From Seminavis robusta (lineage: Eukaryota > Bacillariophyta > Bacillariophyceae > Naviculales > Naviculaceae): a stretch of DNA of 64,000 nt. Shown piece by piece: positions 10,373 to 20,033 of this stretch. The translations under genes and the position numbers were made by a program. The notes under the pieces were generated by a model. That model was not told where the DNA came from, did not search any database, and was given only the letters and a program-made list of their open reading frames with translations. The stretch's first letter is position 1, and each line of letters opens with the position of its first letter. The stretch lies in contig CAICTM010000452.1 in the NCBI GenBank assembly GCA_903772945.1, forward strand, positions 1 to 64,000. The letters run 5' to 3'.

Positions 10373-10890
10373 ATAGATAGAAGAGATCGAAGATAGATGC
10401 TGTCGGATTGGTGGTTGGGGAGAATACGACAACCATCCGTGGCGAAATTTTTTTGCCAGTATCAGGGTCACACTCTACGTTCCCGCCACGATACGGACAA
10501 CCGTACCACTTTCTTCTGGACGAAGTGACTCTGAGTCACTCTCATAGCTCTCTCATGTTCCTGTCTGCTGGCCATACAAAATGTCGGAATTACATGTATG
10601 TGTGTTGGGTTATTGTCGTCGATTACGATTGTTATGGAAATGAAAGTACCCACAGCTTGGGTCTTTCTCGGGAGATGCATGTCCTAGAAAATGAATGAAT
10701 GAATAACTAGCTAGTCATAAAAGCGAGTAATGCTATTCTTGTTGAACTGAGTAACTTATGGTGGGGTGCTTTGTTGCCCTGTAGCTATAGCGAGCTAGCG
10801 TAGCACGTACTTGGCACAGTGATAGTATACATTTGCTTCGCTCAATGCTTCTGGTTTTAGCTTGGCTCGCATTGGTTGCCTCTGTTTTGG
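10373..10890. other. Convergent intergenic region
   Basis: This is the 3' flank between the plus-strand glycosyltransferase and the minus-strand prenyltransferase. It holds a GATAGATAG-rich start and CTAGCTAG near 10708. No gene or RNA is recognised. Confidence 0.5.
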
Positions 10891-12290
10891 CTAAATCAAA
10901 GTGTAGAGCGCATACTCCAGATAGAACAGATCCCAAATGTGCTTGTAATACTTCTTTACGGAAGGCATGGAATCAGGGTCCAGCTGACGGAACCGAATCA
11001 GCAACAGTGTTGCCAGAGCAATGTGTCCTCCAATCATGGGGATGCGTTTGAAGGTACCCGCCGCGGACAGGACCCCGGTAGCCACGGCATGGACATAGTT
11101 CAAAAACAACGCCCCCGTCGCTCCTTGTGCAATTCGCTTGACACCTACCTTGGTAGCAAAGGTATCAATGGCATATGCCTAACGACGATGATACATGAAA
11201 CACATTGTGAGTTGAGCCTGACCTGAGGATCCACACGAGTGTTCCAAAGCAGCAACACTGCATCATAAACTCTTCCGACCGACAGCGACACACATACCTT
11301 GTCTCCTTCAATATCGGGCAGATCCTTGGTAATGGCAATGACAGACGCAAAGAGCGTCATGAACCGTGCCACAAATGCCACCTTGGGAGACCAAGCAAAG
11401 GTGGATCCAATGGCATTCTTGACGGCATAGTACACTCCAAAGTTCAAGAGGAATCCTCGCACAGTGGCAATCGTGAGACCGGCGAGTATTGGATTCTTCT
11501 TGGTCCGAATAGGCGGGACGGAATAAATGAGCCCCAGGAACAATCCCAAAGAATACAGCCGGAACAATAGGGGAGGAAAGGCGGCGTTGCTATAATAACA
11601 ATATGTAGAACCAAGATGCAATGTCAGGAAATGATGATACCCTTTTCTCTCCAATGATTTCAATTCAATTGGCAAGACCACCACAACTTACACCACAATG
11701 GGCCCCACCACCCCAGACGTCACCACGGCGACCCACGCAAATCGTTTGGACATTTCCCCATTGGCCACGGGCAGGAATGGTTTGTTGAGTTTGTCAATAT
11801 CTTCGTCATAGATTTGATTGATACCCACGATAAAGGCATTTCCCAAGAGGAGTGCAAACATTCCCAAAAAGGCACGAGGCAACATGTACCCCCACTGCGC
11901 ATTGGCAATGGCACCGGGAGTATCAATCAACGCCCGGGTCGTTCCCGCAATGGATGCCAAGATGGTCCCGCGTATAGTATGAGGCCGTGTGAATTTGTAG
12001 AGCGCTCGCAGTTTCGTCTTGATCGAGTCTGATTCTTGCGCTTCTTGACGTGCTTTGGCCAATGCGTCGGGATCAAAGTCTCCTTCGACCGACATGGTCA
12101 AGGGGGATCTTGCAGTATAATATGGGCGATGATAACGAGAAGCAAGTTGTCGTTGATGTTGCTGTTGCAAGACGGGGACCTGACGACCGATCGCTCCGGA
12201 TGGAGTAAAGCCTTGCACATGGCCGAGCAAAAGCAGGCCTGAAAACGCCGCCATGCCGCAGCAGAGTTGTAAGGACGCGGATTTCGTCAT
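10891..12290 (-). CDS. Plastid homogentisate prenyltransferase (UbiA family), 3 exons
   Basis: Exons 11692-12290, 11298-11589 and 10891-11178 (minus strand) join in phase to 392 residues, with GTAAGT/AG and GTATGT/AG splice sites. The N-terminus is a signal peptide ending HVQGF-TPS (27/28), the diatom plastid bipartite pattern with Phe at +1. The first Asp-rich prenyl-diphosphate motif is NQIYDEDID (158-166) followed by [12 protein letters not shown]. The second is KDLPDIEGD (288-296). This pair is typical of homogentisate phytyl/solanesyl transferases, as is the C-terminal [15 protein letters not shown]. It should condense homogentisate with phytyl- or solanesyl-diphosphate in plastid membranes for tocopherol or plastoquinone. 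VTE2-1 and VTE2-2 types cannot be separated here. About eight or nine membrane helices are expected. An ATG at 12290 starts the signal peptide. Confidence 0.9.
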
Positions 12291-12786
12291 GATTGTTGTT
12301 TTTCCTGTGCAGACAACGGTCACTCCAATCTCTCCGATACACCTAAATAACTGGTACTGCTTGCTTGTCTATCTACGTATGGCTGATCCGATGACTAGAC
12401 TATGGTGGCTGGACCATTATTGCCGCAGACACTGAGTTTGTCTGTGGCTTCTTTGACAACAGCTCAAAGGATGATGATTGATGGATGATTGGTTTCCCAC
12501 AGAAAAGATTTCTGACGTCATTGGCAGAGAAGAAAACCCTAAAAAACTCTTAGGGTTCAAATGTGCAGCGAGAAAGCAGAAAAGAAATGAAACTTTGAAC
12601 CTTCAAGACAAAGAAGACAAAAAGAAGAGGAAAGCCGAGAAAGGAAGTCTATCTCATTATTGTTACGGTACTGCCTGTTGCATGTCTTTTTGCTAAGAGC
12701 CTTTGAGTGTTTGTGTGGAAGCTGAATCCAAGGTTGCTGTAGCCATCCAAAGCCTTTCCTTTCGTGAAGGTCAAGGGCAAGGAAGG
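12291..12786. promoter_or_regulatory. Divergent promoter region with AACCCTAA/TTAGGGTT hairpin
   Basis: This is the shared upstream region of two divergent plastid-leader genes. AACCCTAA (12535-12542) and TTAGGGTT (12550-12557) form an 8-bp inverted repeat around a 7-nt loop. Both halves resemble the telo-box promoter element of plants. The rest is A/G-rich without genes. A regulatory role is inferred from position and from the recurrence of the motif in another plastid-gene promoter (17466 and 17498). Confidence 0.35.
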
Positions 12787-15346
12787 ATGCAGCAAAGGAA
12801 GACTCTTCTACAGAGTTTTGGTTCCTCCTCTCTTCCAGCTGTCATTTGCAAGTGGTTTGTCTTGACTTTTGCACTACTGTCCTCGGTCCATGCCTTTCAC
12901 CCTCCCGGCATTGCCAGAAGAAGAATACCTAGTAGTCGGGAAAAGCCACCATGTCCAACCAATCGAGAAGTACCACCCCTGCAGGTTGCTTCTTCCAGCA
13001 TCACTACGGCCACACTTGGTGGATTGGGCCGTGGATTGGGCCGTGAAGGTTTGTCCAAGTATCATCAATCCATTTTGAGTCGCATGGCCACGGACCGACA
13101 ACGTTTCGTGTCGGGCCGCTATGCCGTGGTGGCCAAAGTGATTGAACCGCCCAAATTGAAATGGCTCCGCAATAAGAAACAGAGTGCGACGCAATTGATG
13201 GTCAATGGAACCGCCGTCGATTTGAGTTTGGCATCCTACGATCGATTCCAATGGATCGATGACGAAGAACGAGAAGAACTATACGACAAGTATACACTGC
13301 TCAGTTGGGAACTCATGGCGGTTATTGCCGTCAATAAACCGGGCTACGTTTCCGTCATGCCGGGAAATGGCGCGGGATCCACTTCGGCGTCGTTGCGATT
13401 TCTCGACGAGACACCACGATGGGATCGTTGGAAACGAATGCAGGGAACCGTATTGGATGAGTTGGAAGAACAAGTGTGTAGTAGAGATCGAGTTTGGGTC
13501 ACTGGATTCTCCATCACGGGACGACATGGATATCTCTACAGCATTGACACCAATTCGGGTCACATACAGTCCGTCAACAAGAGAACCGCAAAGTCCTTGT
13601 TGTGGCCCAATGAAGTTGGTCCCGTTCCGGCTCACTTTTTTGACACAAGGACAACAGCAACCATGGGACAGCATCGCCAAGGCGAAATTGTGGACACTTG
13701 TTTGGTTTCCTCTGCGGCTGCTACAACTGCCACACAAAAGCCATTCGTGGAAGACCTGAAGGATGCTGTACTGGTCAGTGATGGATTTCTAGTTCCCGGA
13801 AAGGAACGAGGTGGTATTTATGTGGTCAAGCAACCAGGAAATCCAAACACAGAATGGACTGTATGTGTCACCGACAATCAACACAGTGCTGATCGATGGT
13901 TCTACCACAGGTAAGTAAGCAAAGAAAAGCAAGGCTTTCCATGAGATGTGGAAGCGTCGCTGAGGGCGTCTTTTTTCAAGTCAATTGATTCAACATTCTT
14001 CTTCCATGCCCACGGTAAAATATTATTACAATAGAGCGGTCTGGATAGACTTGACGGGGGACGGGCGCAAGTCCATTCTAACTGCCAGGGCCAAGTTCCC
14101 ATTGGGGAGTTCCAACAACAACAACAACAATAAACACAGCTATACTACTGTCAAGAATGGAAAGGCCGGAAAAACTCGACCCAAGAAACCCACACGTGGA
14201 GAGCTGGTTTGTTTGGAGATGCCAAAGCCATTCCGAATAGATGAAAGGACGGGAACACCTTTGGAAGCAGATGGTACGATTTTTGATCCTCTCAGTGCCA
14301 GACACTTGCCTTGGAAAGTTCAGTAAGTGATTTAGTGACCGTTCATCAAAAGAACTTTTGATGCTTGAGCCAGAGGCTAAACAAACAACCCATTGTCTCA
14401 CTCATTCGGTCGTCCTTGTTGTCATCTGTTCCATTGAATGAATGCATATTATGACAGTGTCCTCGATGAAGGACCTGATGTAATGTTCAACGTGGTGGAT
14501 CTGGATACTAACGATGATACAGTAGAGGTCATTTCCAGTCAATTCTTTGGAGAAAAGGTGACACTTCATTCCATTCAGAGAGGAGCAACACCCAAGGTGA
14601 CATTCCAGCGTACCATTGATAAACAATGCGGGAAAGCATTTGGTTGCATTGTGGCTGATTTGAATGAGGATGCAGCCCAGACGACAACTAATAGATGTGT
14701 CATTGACGGGGGCAGCACAGTGGAAACGCTTCGACCTGGCGACCCGTTCTCTCACCTTCTTGTGACGAGCCACGAATGCAGTTTTCGTGAAGAACAGGAA
14801 CGAAAGAGGAATGTTTTCACTCGTCAACATGTCGATAAAACAGAACGGGTAAAGCCCACGGTTCGTACAAACAGTGCCACGGATGGTGGGTCGCTGTTTG
14901 CTTACCGCGTTCCGGAGAATTGGAAAACAGACACTTGGAAGAGGTCCACCATCGCGACTGGTTTCAAAGTCCAAGGCCAACTCAACAACATGATCAACCC
15001 AGGTGCCCCTGGTTTTGTTTATACATTTCATGCGAGACAGCAAGACAGAAATGGGCTAGAGAAGAAACGACCTCTGATAGCAGTAGCTGGCGACTGCGCT
15101 GAATCAGCTTACATATTTCGACCAGCCGAGGCCGGTGCTGCTGATTCGGATGACGCCGACACATCAGCCGTGTATGACCTCATGTGCGAACTCCAATGTG
15201 GTTCCACTGTGGGGAGCATCGGTGTTGGCTACGGGGATTTCTGTGAAACAGATCTGGATCAGGAATCTGGCTACGCCAAGCTGTACATCCCTTGCTACGA
15301 AGATGACAGAATTCTGGTCTTTGGTTTGGGAAGTGGTGAAGAATGA
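12787..15346 (+). CDS. Plastid-leader FG-GAP/VCBS-like protein, 3 exons
   Basis: Exons 12787-13910, 14035-14322 and 14458-15346 join in phase to 766 residues; both donors are GTAAGT. A hydrophobic signal segment (about residues 20-37) ends SSVHAF-HPPG, a plastid-type bipartite cleavage motif. The body is not a known enzyme. Motifs such as DLTGDGRKSILTA (about 380-392), DLDTNDDTVEVIS and VADLNEDAA look like calcium-binding FG-GAP/VCBS blades of a beta-propeller, followed by further blade-like strands (IAVAGDCAESAYIF, RILVFGLGSG) to the end. Residues about 170-200 are rich in Asp and Glu. An Asn run (NNNNNN) in exon 2 is probably a loop. Function unknown; perhaps an assembly or binding protein in the plastid. 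A frame on the opposite strand is a shadow. Confidence 0.75.
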
Positions 15347-16175
15347 ATTTTGTACAGCCGGATTCGATCATGGCTGATTTCTGACGATCTCTTGCGCAAA
15401 GAAAACGATCGAATCACGGTCATCGTTGCTGTCACCGGGGCAGCACTTTGGGCATTTCTGCAGCAGTGCGTGAGGTACCGTTCCAGTATGAATCGATACC
15501 TGGTACATCGTCGCCCCAGACAAAAACCTTCCTCCACCAAGAACGCGCAAAAGGCAAGCTTAAGAGGCGGCCCATATCTTCTTTGAGTACAATCACACCG
15601 TTGTTCTCGTCTCTAGCAATGCACTGATACCGGTACCATCAAGAACGTTGGAGTGAAACCATCACGAACTAACGTTATTTGACAGTCTGGGTTTTGCTTC
15701 TTCAACGAAAACTTGGGGCGAAAGACCAGATCTAGTAAAGTCTGAAGAAAAATCAATCCATACTATCATACAAGTAGTCATCTCGGTCATTGCGTCGTGC
15801 TGTCGTGTCAGTTACTAATAATAGGGTAATCATACGATTTTTGCAAAGGGTGACTTTTACTGAAACAGGTCGCCAACTGCCAAATCGCTATGGTAACCCA
15901 ATCAATTGAAACTAAGATATCAATTCATTGTTGCCGTGAGGAGGATGCAACCTCTTCCTGAGTGATAAGCGTTTAAAATAAATCTCTTCAATTCCTGAAA
16001 AAACCACGACTATCACAATGTTACATGCTTTACAGTTCGCCGTGAAGAATCCTCTGCAGCAGTCTCACACCACCTTGACGTAAACCAACCACTACTTTAG
16101 TTCATTTATTTATTGTGGAGGGTGAGCACGGCCTGGCCTGGAGAGCAAAAATTGATATGAAAGCAAACTTGGCTC
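15347..16175. other. Convergent intergenic region, nothing recognised
   Basis: 829 bp between convergent genes. Only short frames without domains were found, and no tRNA-like or repeat structure. Confidence 0.5.
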
Positions 16176-17267
16176 TCAGGCAGCCATGGAACGATACGTT
16201 GTTCGTTCGATTGCCGCCACAACATCTTCCAGCTGTGGCAAGGCTGCCTTTTCCAAATCCGCAGCATAGGGCATTGGCACATCTGCACCAGTGACTCGCT
16301 CCATGGGCGCATCCAAGTAATTAAAAGCATCCGTTTCCATCAAAATGGCAGCAATCTCGGAAGAAATACCACACTGGGGCCATCCCTGTTCCAACGAAAC
16401 AACACGACCCGTCTTCTTGGCAGATGCAATAATGGTTTTACGGTCCAGAGGACGCAGGGACAAAAGATTAATGACCTCGCATGATACTCCCTTGGTCGCC
16501 ATGACTTCCGCAGCTTCCAATGCAAGTCCCACTGGCTTGGAAAAGGAGATGATTGTCACATCGGTTCCCTCTCTCTCGATTTTGGCTTGTCCAATCGGGA
16601 CAACCCAATCTTTGGATTGTGCTTCATCGGACATGGGGAAACTGATACCATACATGAGCTCATGTTCCAAGACCATGACTGGGTTGGGATCTCGAATAGC
16701 AGCTTTGATCAAACCCTTGGCATCCTCCGAACTGTAGGGAGAGACAACTTTGAGACCAGGGCAACTGGAGTACCAGGCACCAAAGCACTGAGAATGCTGA
16801 GCAGCAGTTCCAGCCGAGAAACCATTGGGTCCTCGAAAGACAATAGGACAGGCCAGGTCTCCTCCTGACATGTAGAACTGCTTGGCGGCTCCATTCACAA
16901 CTTGGTCAATGGCTTGCATGGAGAAGTTAATAGTCATAAATTCAATGACGGGTTTTAGATCATGAAAGGAAGCGCCCACACCAAGACCTGTAAAGCCCAT
17001 TTCGGTAATGGGAGTGTCAATGACACGCTTGTCCCCGTACTTCTGGAAGAGACCTTTGGTCACTTTGTAGGCACCTTGGTACTGAGCCACCTCTTCTCCC
17101 ATGATGAACACATTCTCATCGCGCTCCATCTCCTCATCCAAACCTTGGCAGATGGCCTCGCGGACTGCCATATCAATAGTGGCCATACTGCGCACACCGC
17201 CACCACCAATGCTGGCCACACGACGCCCTGAGGCAGCAACGCCCTTTCGTAGCACAGAAGATAACAT
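16176..17267 (-). CDS. PDHB: Pyruvate dehydrogenase E1 component subunit beta, mitochondrial
   Basis: A 363-residue single-exon protein. The N-terminus ([24 protein letters not shown]) is a basic amphipathic mitochondrial presequence with no signal peptide, so it is the mitochondrial rather than the plastid isoform. The TPP/transketolase pyrimidine-binding domain follows: [19 protein letters not shown], then [37 protein letters not shown] and [16 protein letters not shown]. The C-terminal transketolase domain ([19 protein letters not shown] ... [10 protein letters not shown] ... [14 protein letters not shown]) ends near the stop. It pairs with E1 alpha to decarboxylate pyruvate in the PDH complex. 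The frame stays open 33 nt upstream, but the ATG at 17267 begins the presequence. It is divergent from the light-harvesting gene. Confidence 0.97.
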   Translation of the reverse strand: MLSSVLRKGVAASGRRVASIGGGGVRSMATIDMAVREAICQGLDEEMERDENVFIMGEEVAQYQGAYKVTKGLFQKYGDKRVIDTPITEMGFTGLGVGASFHDLKPVIEFMTINFSMQAIDQVVNGAAKQFYMSGGDLACPIVFRGPNGFSAGTAAQHSQCFGAWYSSCPGLKVVSPYSSEDAKGLIKAAIRDPNPVMVLEHELMYGISFPMSDEAQSKDWVVPIGQAKIEREGTDVTIISFSKPVGLALEAAEVMATKGVSCEVINLLSLRPLDRKTIIASAKKTGRVVSLEQGWPQCGISSEIAAILMETDAFNYLDAPMERVTGADVPMPYAADLEKAALPQLEDVVAAIERTTYRSMAA

Positions 17268-17727
17268 GATTATCGTCCTCCTATTATGACAATAATACAC
17301 TCTTTGGCTCCGTCGCTTGCTTCCAGAGTTACAAGGGAAGACTTTAGTTTTTGAAATGCCCGAATTGGTGAATTGGTATCTTCCTGCAGTGGCTGGTTGG
17401 CTGGGGGTTGTCGGATCTTTTTGGAGTTCTCTTGGGATTGGGAGTTCTTTGCAAAAACATAAGCTCTAACCCTAGTTCAGTTCACTAATGTTTACGTCTA
17501 ACCCTATCTCAATCACGCCTGCAGCGATGTCGTCGAAAAGATTTGCCTTCTGAAACCTCAACGAGAGACTCGATCGGACCTTGCAGCCAAAGCCAAACCG
17601 CAGGGTTGCGTAACCTCGTCTTGGCTTCTTTGAGTCCTCGTCTCGGTACAGAGGAAGGAAAACAACCAGGAACACACTCTTGCCTACTAGTAGAAGTCGT
17701 GCTAATCCTAAATTCATTGATTCCAAG
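17268..17727. promoter_or_regulatory. Divergent PDHB/LHC promoter with repeated TCTAACCCTA
   Basis: A 460-bp shared upstream region. The decamer TCTAACCCTA occurs twice on the plus strand (17466-17475 and 17498-17507), start to start 32 bp, about three turns of the helix. It resembles the AACCCTA telo-box. A control role for either gene is inference. Confidence 0.4.
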
Positions 17728-18465
17728 ATGATGAAGCTCTCCGCAACTGTTGCCGCCATGATGGCCGTTTCGGCCTCGGCTTTCTCCACCACTAGCCAGA
17801 CCTCCAGTAGCACATCGCTGAACGCAATGCCCGACCGACTTTGGGACACCATGGTCGAGAAGGGAGAGCGCTCTGCTTCTGTTCCTTTCTTGCCCCGTGC
17901 CAAGGCCCTCGACGGATCCTACGTTGGTGATGTTGGCTTTGACCCCTTCTTCCTTTCCTCTATCCCCAAGAACTGGGCTGGAATCATCCAGCCTCCTTCA
18001 TGGGAAGAGACAGGAGGAATTGATACCCTCTACTGGATGCGTGAGGCCGAACTCAAGCACAGCCGTGTGTCCATGCTTGCCTGGTTCGGATGGTTGGCCA
18101 CGGATGGTGCCTTTGGATTCCCTCTTCGTTTCCCCGGAGAGATCTACCAGAGCATCCCCAACTCGTACAATGCTCATGACATCCTTGTCGATCAAGGATC
18201 CATGCAGTTTATGCTTTTGGTTGTTGCTGTTCTGGAGTTCACCTCTAGTGCTGCCCTTGTCCAAGTCTCCAAGGGAGAATTGGACCGTGAAGCTGGAGAT
18301 TTTGGATTGGACCCCTTGGGCTTCTTGAAGGGAAAGAGCAAGGAAGAGAGTGACAAGATGAAGCTTCGAGAAATCAACAACGGACGTCTTGCTATGCTTG
18401 CATTCGGAGCAGTCTCCACCCAGGCTGCCTTGGGTGAGGCCACCCAAGACTTCCCATACTTCTAG
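17728..18465 (+). CDS. Fucoxanthin-chlorophyll a/c-binding protein (LHC family, Lhcr-like)
   Basis: A 245-residue single-exon light-harvesting protein. It has a textbook diatom leader: signal peptide then SASAF-STTS (about residue 19/20). The mature N-terminus PFLPRAKALDGSYVGDVGFDP is the Lhcr-type opening. Helix 1 (REAELKHSRVSMLAWFGW) carries the chlorophyll-binding ExxxxHxR. Helix 3 (LREINNGRLAMLAFG) carries ExxNGR. GDFGLDPLGF precedes helix 3. It binds chlorophyll a/c and fucoxanthin in the thylakoid membrane, with Lhcr proteins mostly associated with PSI. Assignment to Lhcr rather than Lhcq is by resemblance. The upstream in-frame start is ignored because the ATG-ATG at 17728 begins the signal peptide. 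Confidence 0.95.
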   Translation: MMKLSATVAAMMAVSASAFSTTSQTSSSTSLNAMPDRLWDTMVEKGERSASVPFLPRAKALDGSYVGDVGFDPFFLSSIPKNWAGIIQPPSWEETGGIDTLYWMREAELKHSRVSMLAWFGWLATDGAFGFPLRFPGEIYQSIPNSYNAHDILVDQGSMQFMLLVVAVLEFTSSAALVQVSKGELDREAGDFGLDPLGFLKGKSKEESDKMKLREINNGRLAMLAFGAVSTQAALGEATQDFPYF

Positions 18466-19211
18466 ATTGCTTTTAGATAGGAAGCTACTCGCTTGGCTAC
18501 TCTCTTTGGGTTGACTTGCTAGTTGACTGCCATTAAACTGTATAGGCTGGTATGTGCGCGCTAGACAAAGAATAATTGCTGTGCACCAGAGCAAACAAAC
18601 TTGCATCTACCTAGCTACTAGACTAAACTTTAGGGGCATGAAGATGTAGCTACAGTACCTGTGAGTCTTTTCCAACTGATGATAAGTCGTCATGATGAGC
18701 AACTTCAACTATTCAAGCCAGTGCTAGCTACTAGCTGGTGGAGGCACAAACAAACAACACTACCTGTACTAGCTAGTAGCTGGGAGGCTCTACTAGCTAG
18801 CCCGCGAGGTTGTAGCAGAGACAATACGAGTACTACCAGACTAGCTACTACTGGTAGTAGTACACTCATCAGAAGAAACTTGCCTCGTTTTCTCTTCCCT
18901 GCCGCAACCAAAGAAAGGTTGGATAAATTTGAAAATGACGTCTTGTTCGTGAATGGATCAACGTAGTTCTTAGCATAATTATCAATCGTTAAAATAGCTG
19001 TCTTCTATTCTACATACGATTCTCTTGCTAAGGAGACTTTGCCCCCACCACGTACGTGTTGAAGTTGAACGCAAAGGATCGAGCCGCCAGAGAAAAATCT
19101 TGAAGCCTTGATGGAAGAGGGGGCGGCTCCGAATATCTTGTCTGGGTGATGGCGGTCGTCTCTCCTTAGCTTCACTATTAGTCAACCAAGCAATTGAATA
19201 CAGCAGCAACC
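18466..19211. other. Intergenic, CTAG-rich
   Basis: No gene is seen. Many CTAGCTA/GCTAGC repeats lie between 18600 and 18870. The last 200 bp form the psbM promoter. Confidence 0.5.
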
Positions 19212-19730
19212 ATGAAGACCTTCCAGATCACCACCCTTTTCGCCCTTATGGCCAGTGCTATGGCATTCGCCCCTCAACTCAACAACGGTGAGTTCTTGCG
19301 ATCTAGCTAGCGTACTGTACAGCACTGATGCATCCGTTTTCATGGCACCTCGAGTGACGTACCCGTCACAAAGGGTACCCTGTTGTCTGCTTTCGAGACA
19401 CAGGCAACTCGTCGATAGGACCGGGCGGTTGGGGGTTGTTGATTTGCTCCGCCGGTATCTCACGAGATATGTTTGCTCTTTTCTGTTAACCTATCAGTTG
19501 CCAAGGTCGCCACCGCCGCCGTGCCCGTTGCTGCTTTGTCGGCACCTGCCTTCGCCATGGAGTCCATCGTCGAGGCTCTTCCCTCCAACACTGTTGCCCT
19601 TCAGGTTCAGTTCGGTGCTTACATGGCTGTTGCACTTGGAGTTCTTCTCCCCGTTTTGTTCTTGATCAACCTTTTCATCCAAACCGAATCCCGAAAGGCT
19701 GGACGTGAAGGTGGCATTGACGCCGAGTAA
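19212..19730 (+). CDS. psbM: Photosystem II protein PsbM, nuclear-encoded, 2 exons
   Basis: Exons 19212-19287 and 19498-19730 (donor GTGAGT, acceptor CTATCAG) join to 102 residues. The leader is tripartite: signal peptide ending MAF-AP (about 19/20), a short transit region, then a second hydrophobic stretch ending SAPAFA-ME, a thylakoid-type AxA cleavage site. The mature protein is one membrane helix. VQFGAYMAVALGVLLPVLFL with a following TES aligns residue for residue with plastid PsbM (V, A, Y/F, A, AL, P, FL, T, S conserved). PsbM is a PSII dimer-interface subunit. Its leader shows import through the four plastid membranes and into thylakoids, and so transfer of the gene to the nucleus. 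Other small PSII subunits (PsbX, PsbW) fit less well. Confidence 0.78.
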
Positions 19731-20033
19731 ATATTCTGCTGCTTTCGCTCTTCTTTTGATAAGCTAGCGGTGGGTATTTGTTTGCGTAATGATTATAGAC
19801 TGAACTTTATGCTACTAAGATGCCTGGACTGGAGTTTGGGCCCGACGAAGTTCAGATACCAAACCTGATAAATCTATAAACATGGAATTATTACTGGCGT
19901 AAATTTAAACACTACAGAAAGTCTAGCTAAAAGCAGTTCGACGTAATCAGAGGATCGAAGTGGTACTGGTGGCGTGTCCTGAATCCTTTCACCCGATTGT
20001 GGTCCCCAGCACGATTGCTGGTGTATCCACTGG
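19731..20033. other. Convergent 3' flanks
   Basis: 303 bp between the ends of psbM (plus) and the GTPase gene (minus). Nothing was recognised. Confidence 0.5.

Noticed and set aside
14402-15043. 213-residue frame on the minus strand
   Set aside because: Antisense to exon 3 of the FG-GAP-like gene, whose translation and splice phases fit together; no domain in the antisense frame.
17998-18606. 202-residue minus-strand frame
   Set aside because: Antisense to the light-harvesting gene and without domain content.
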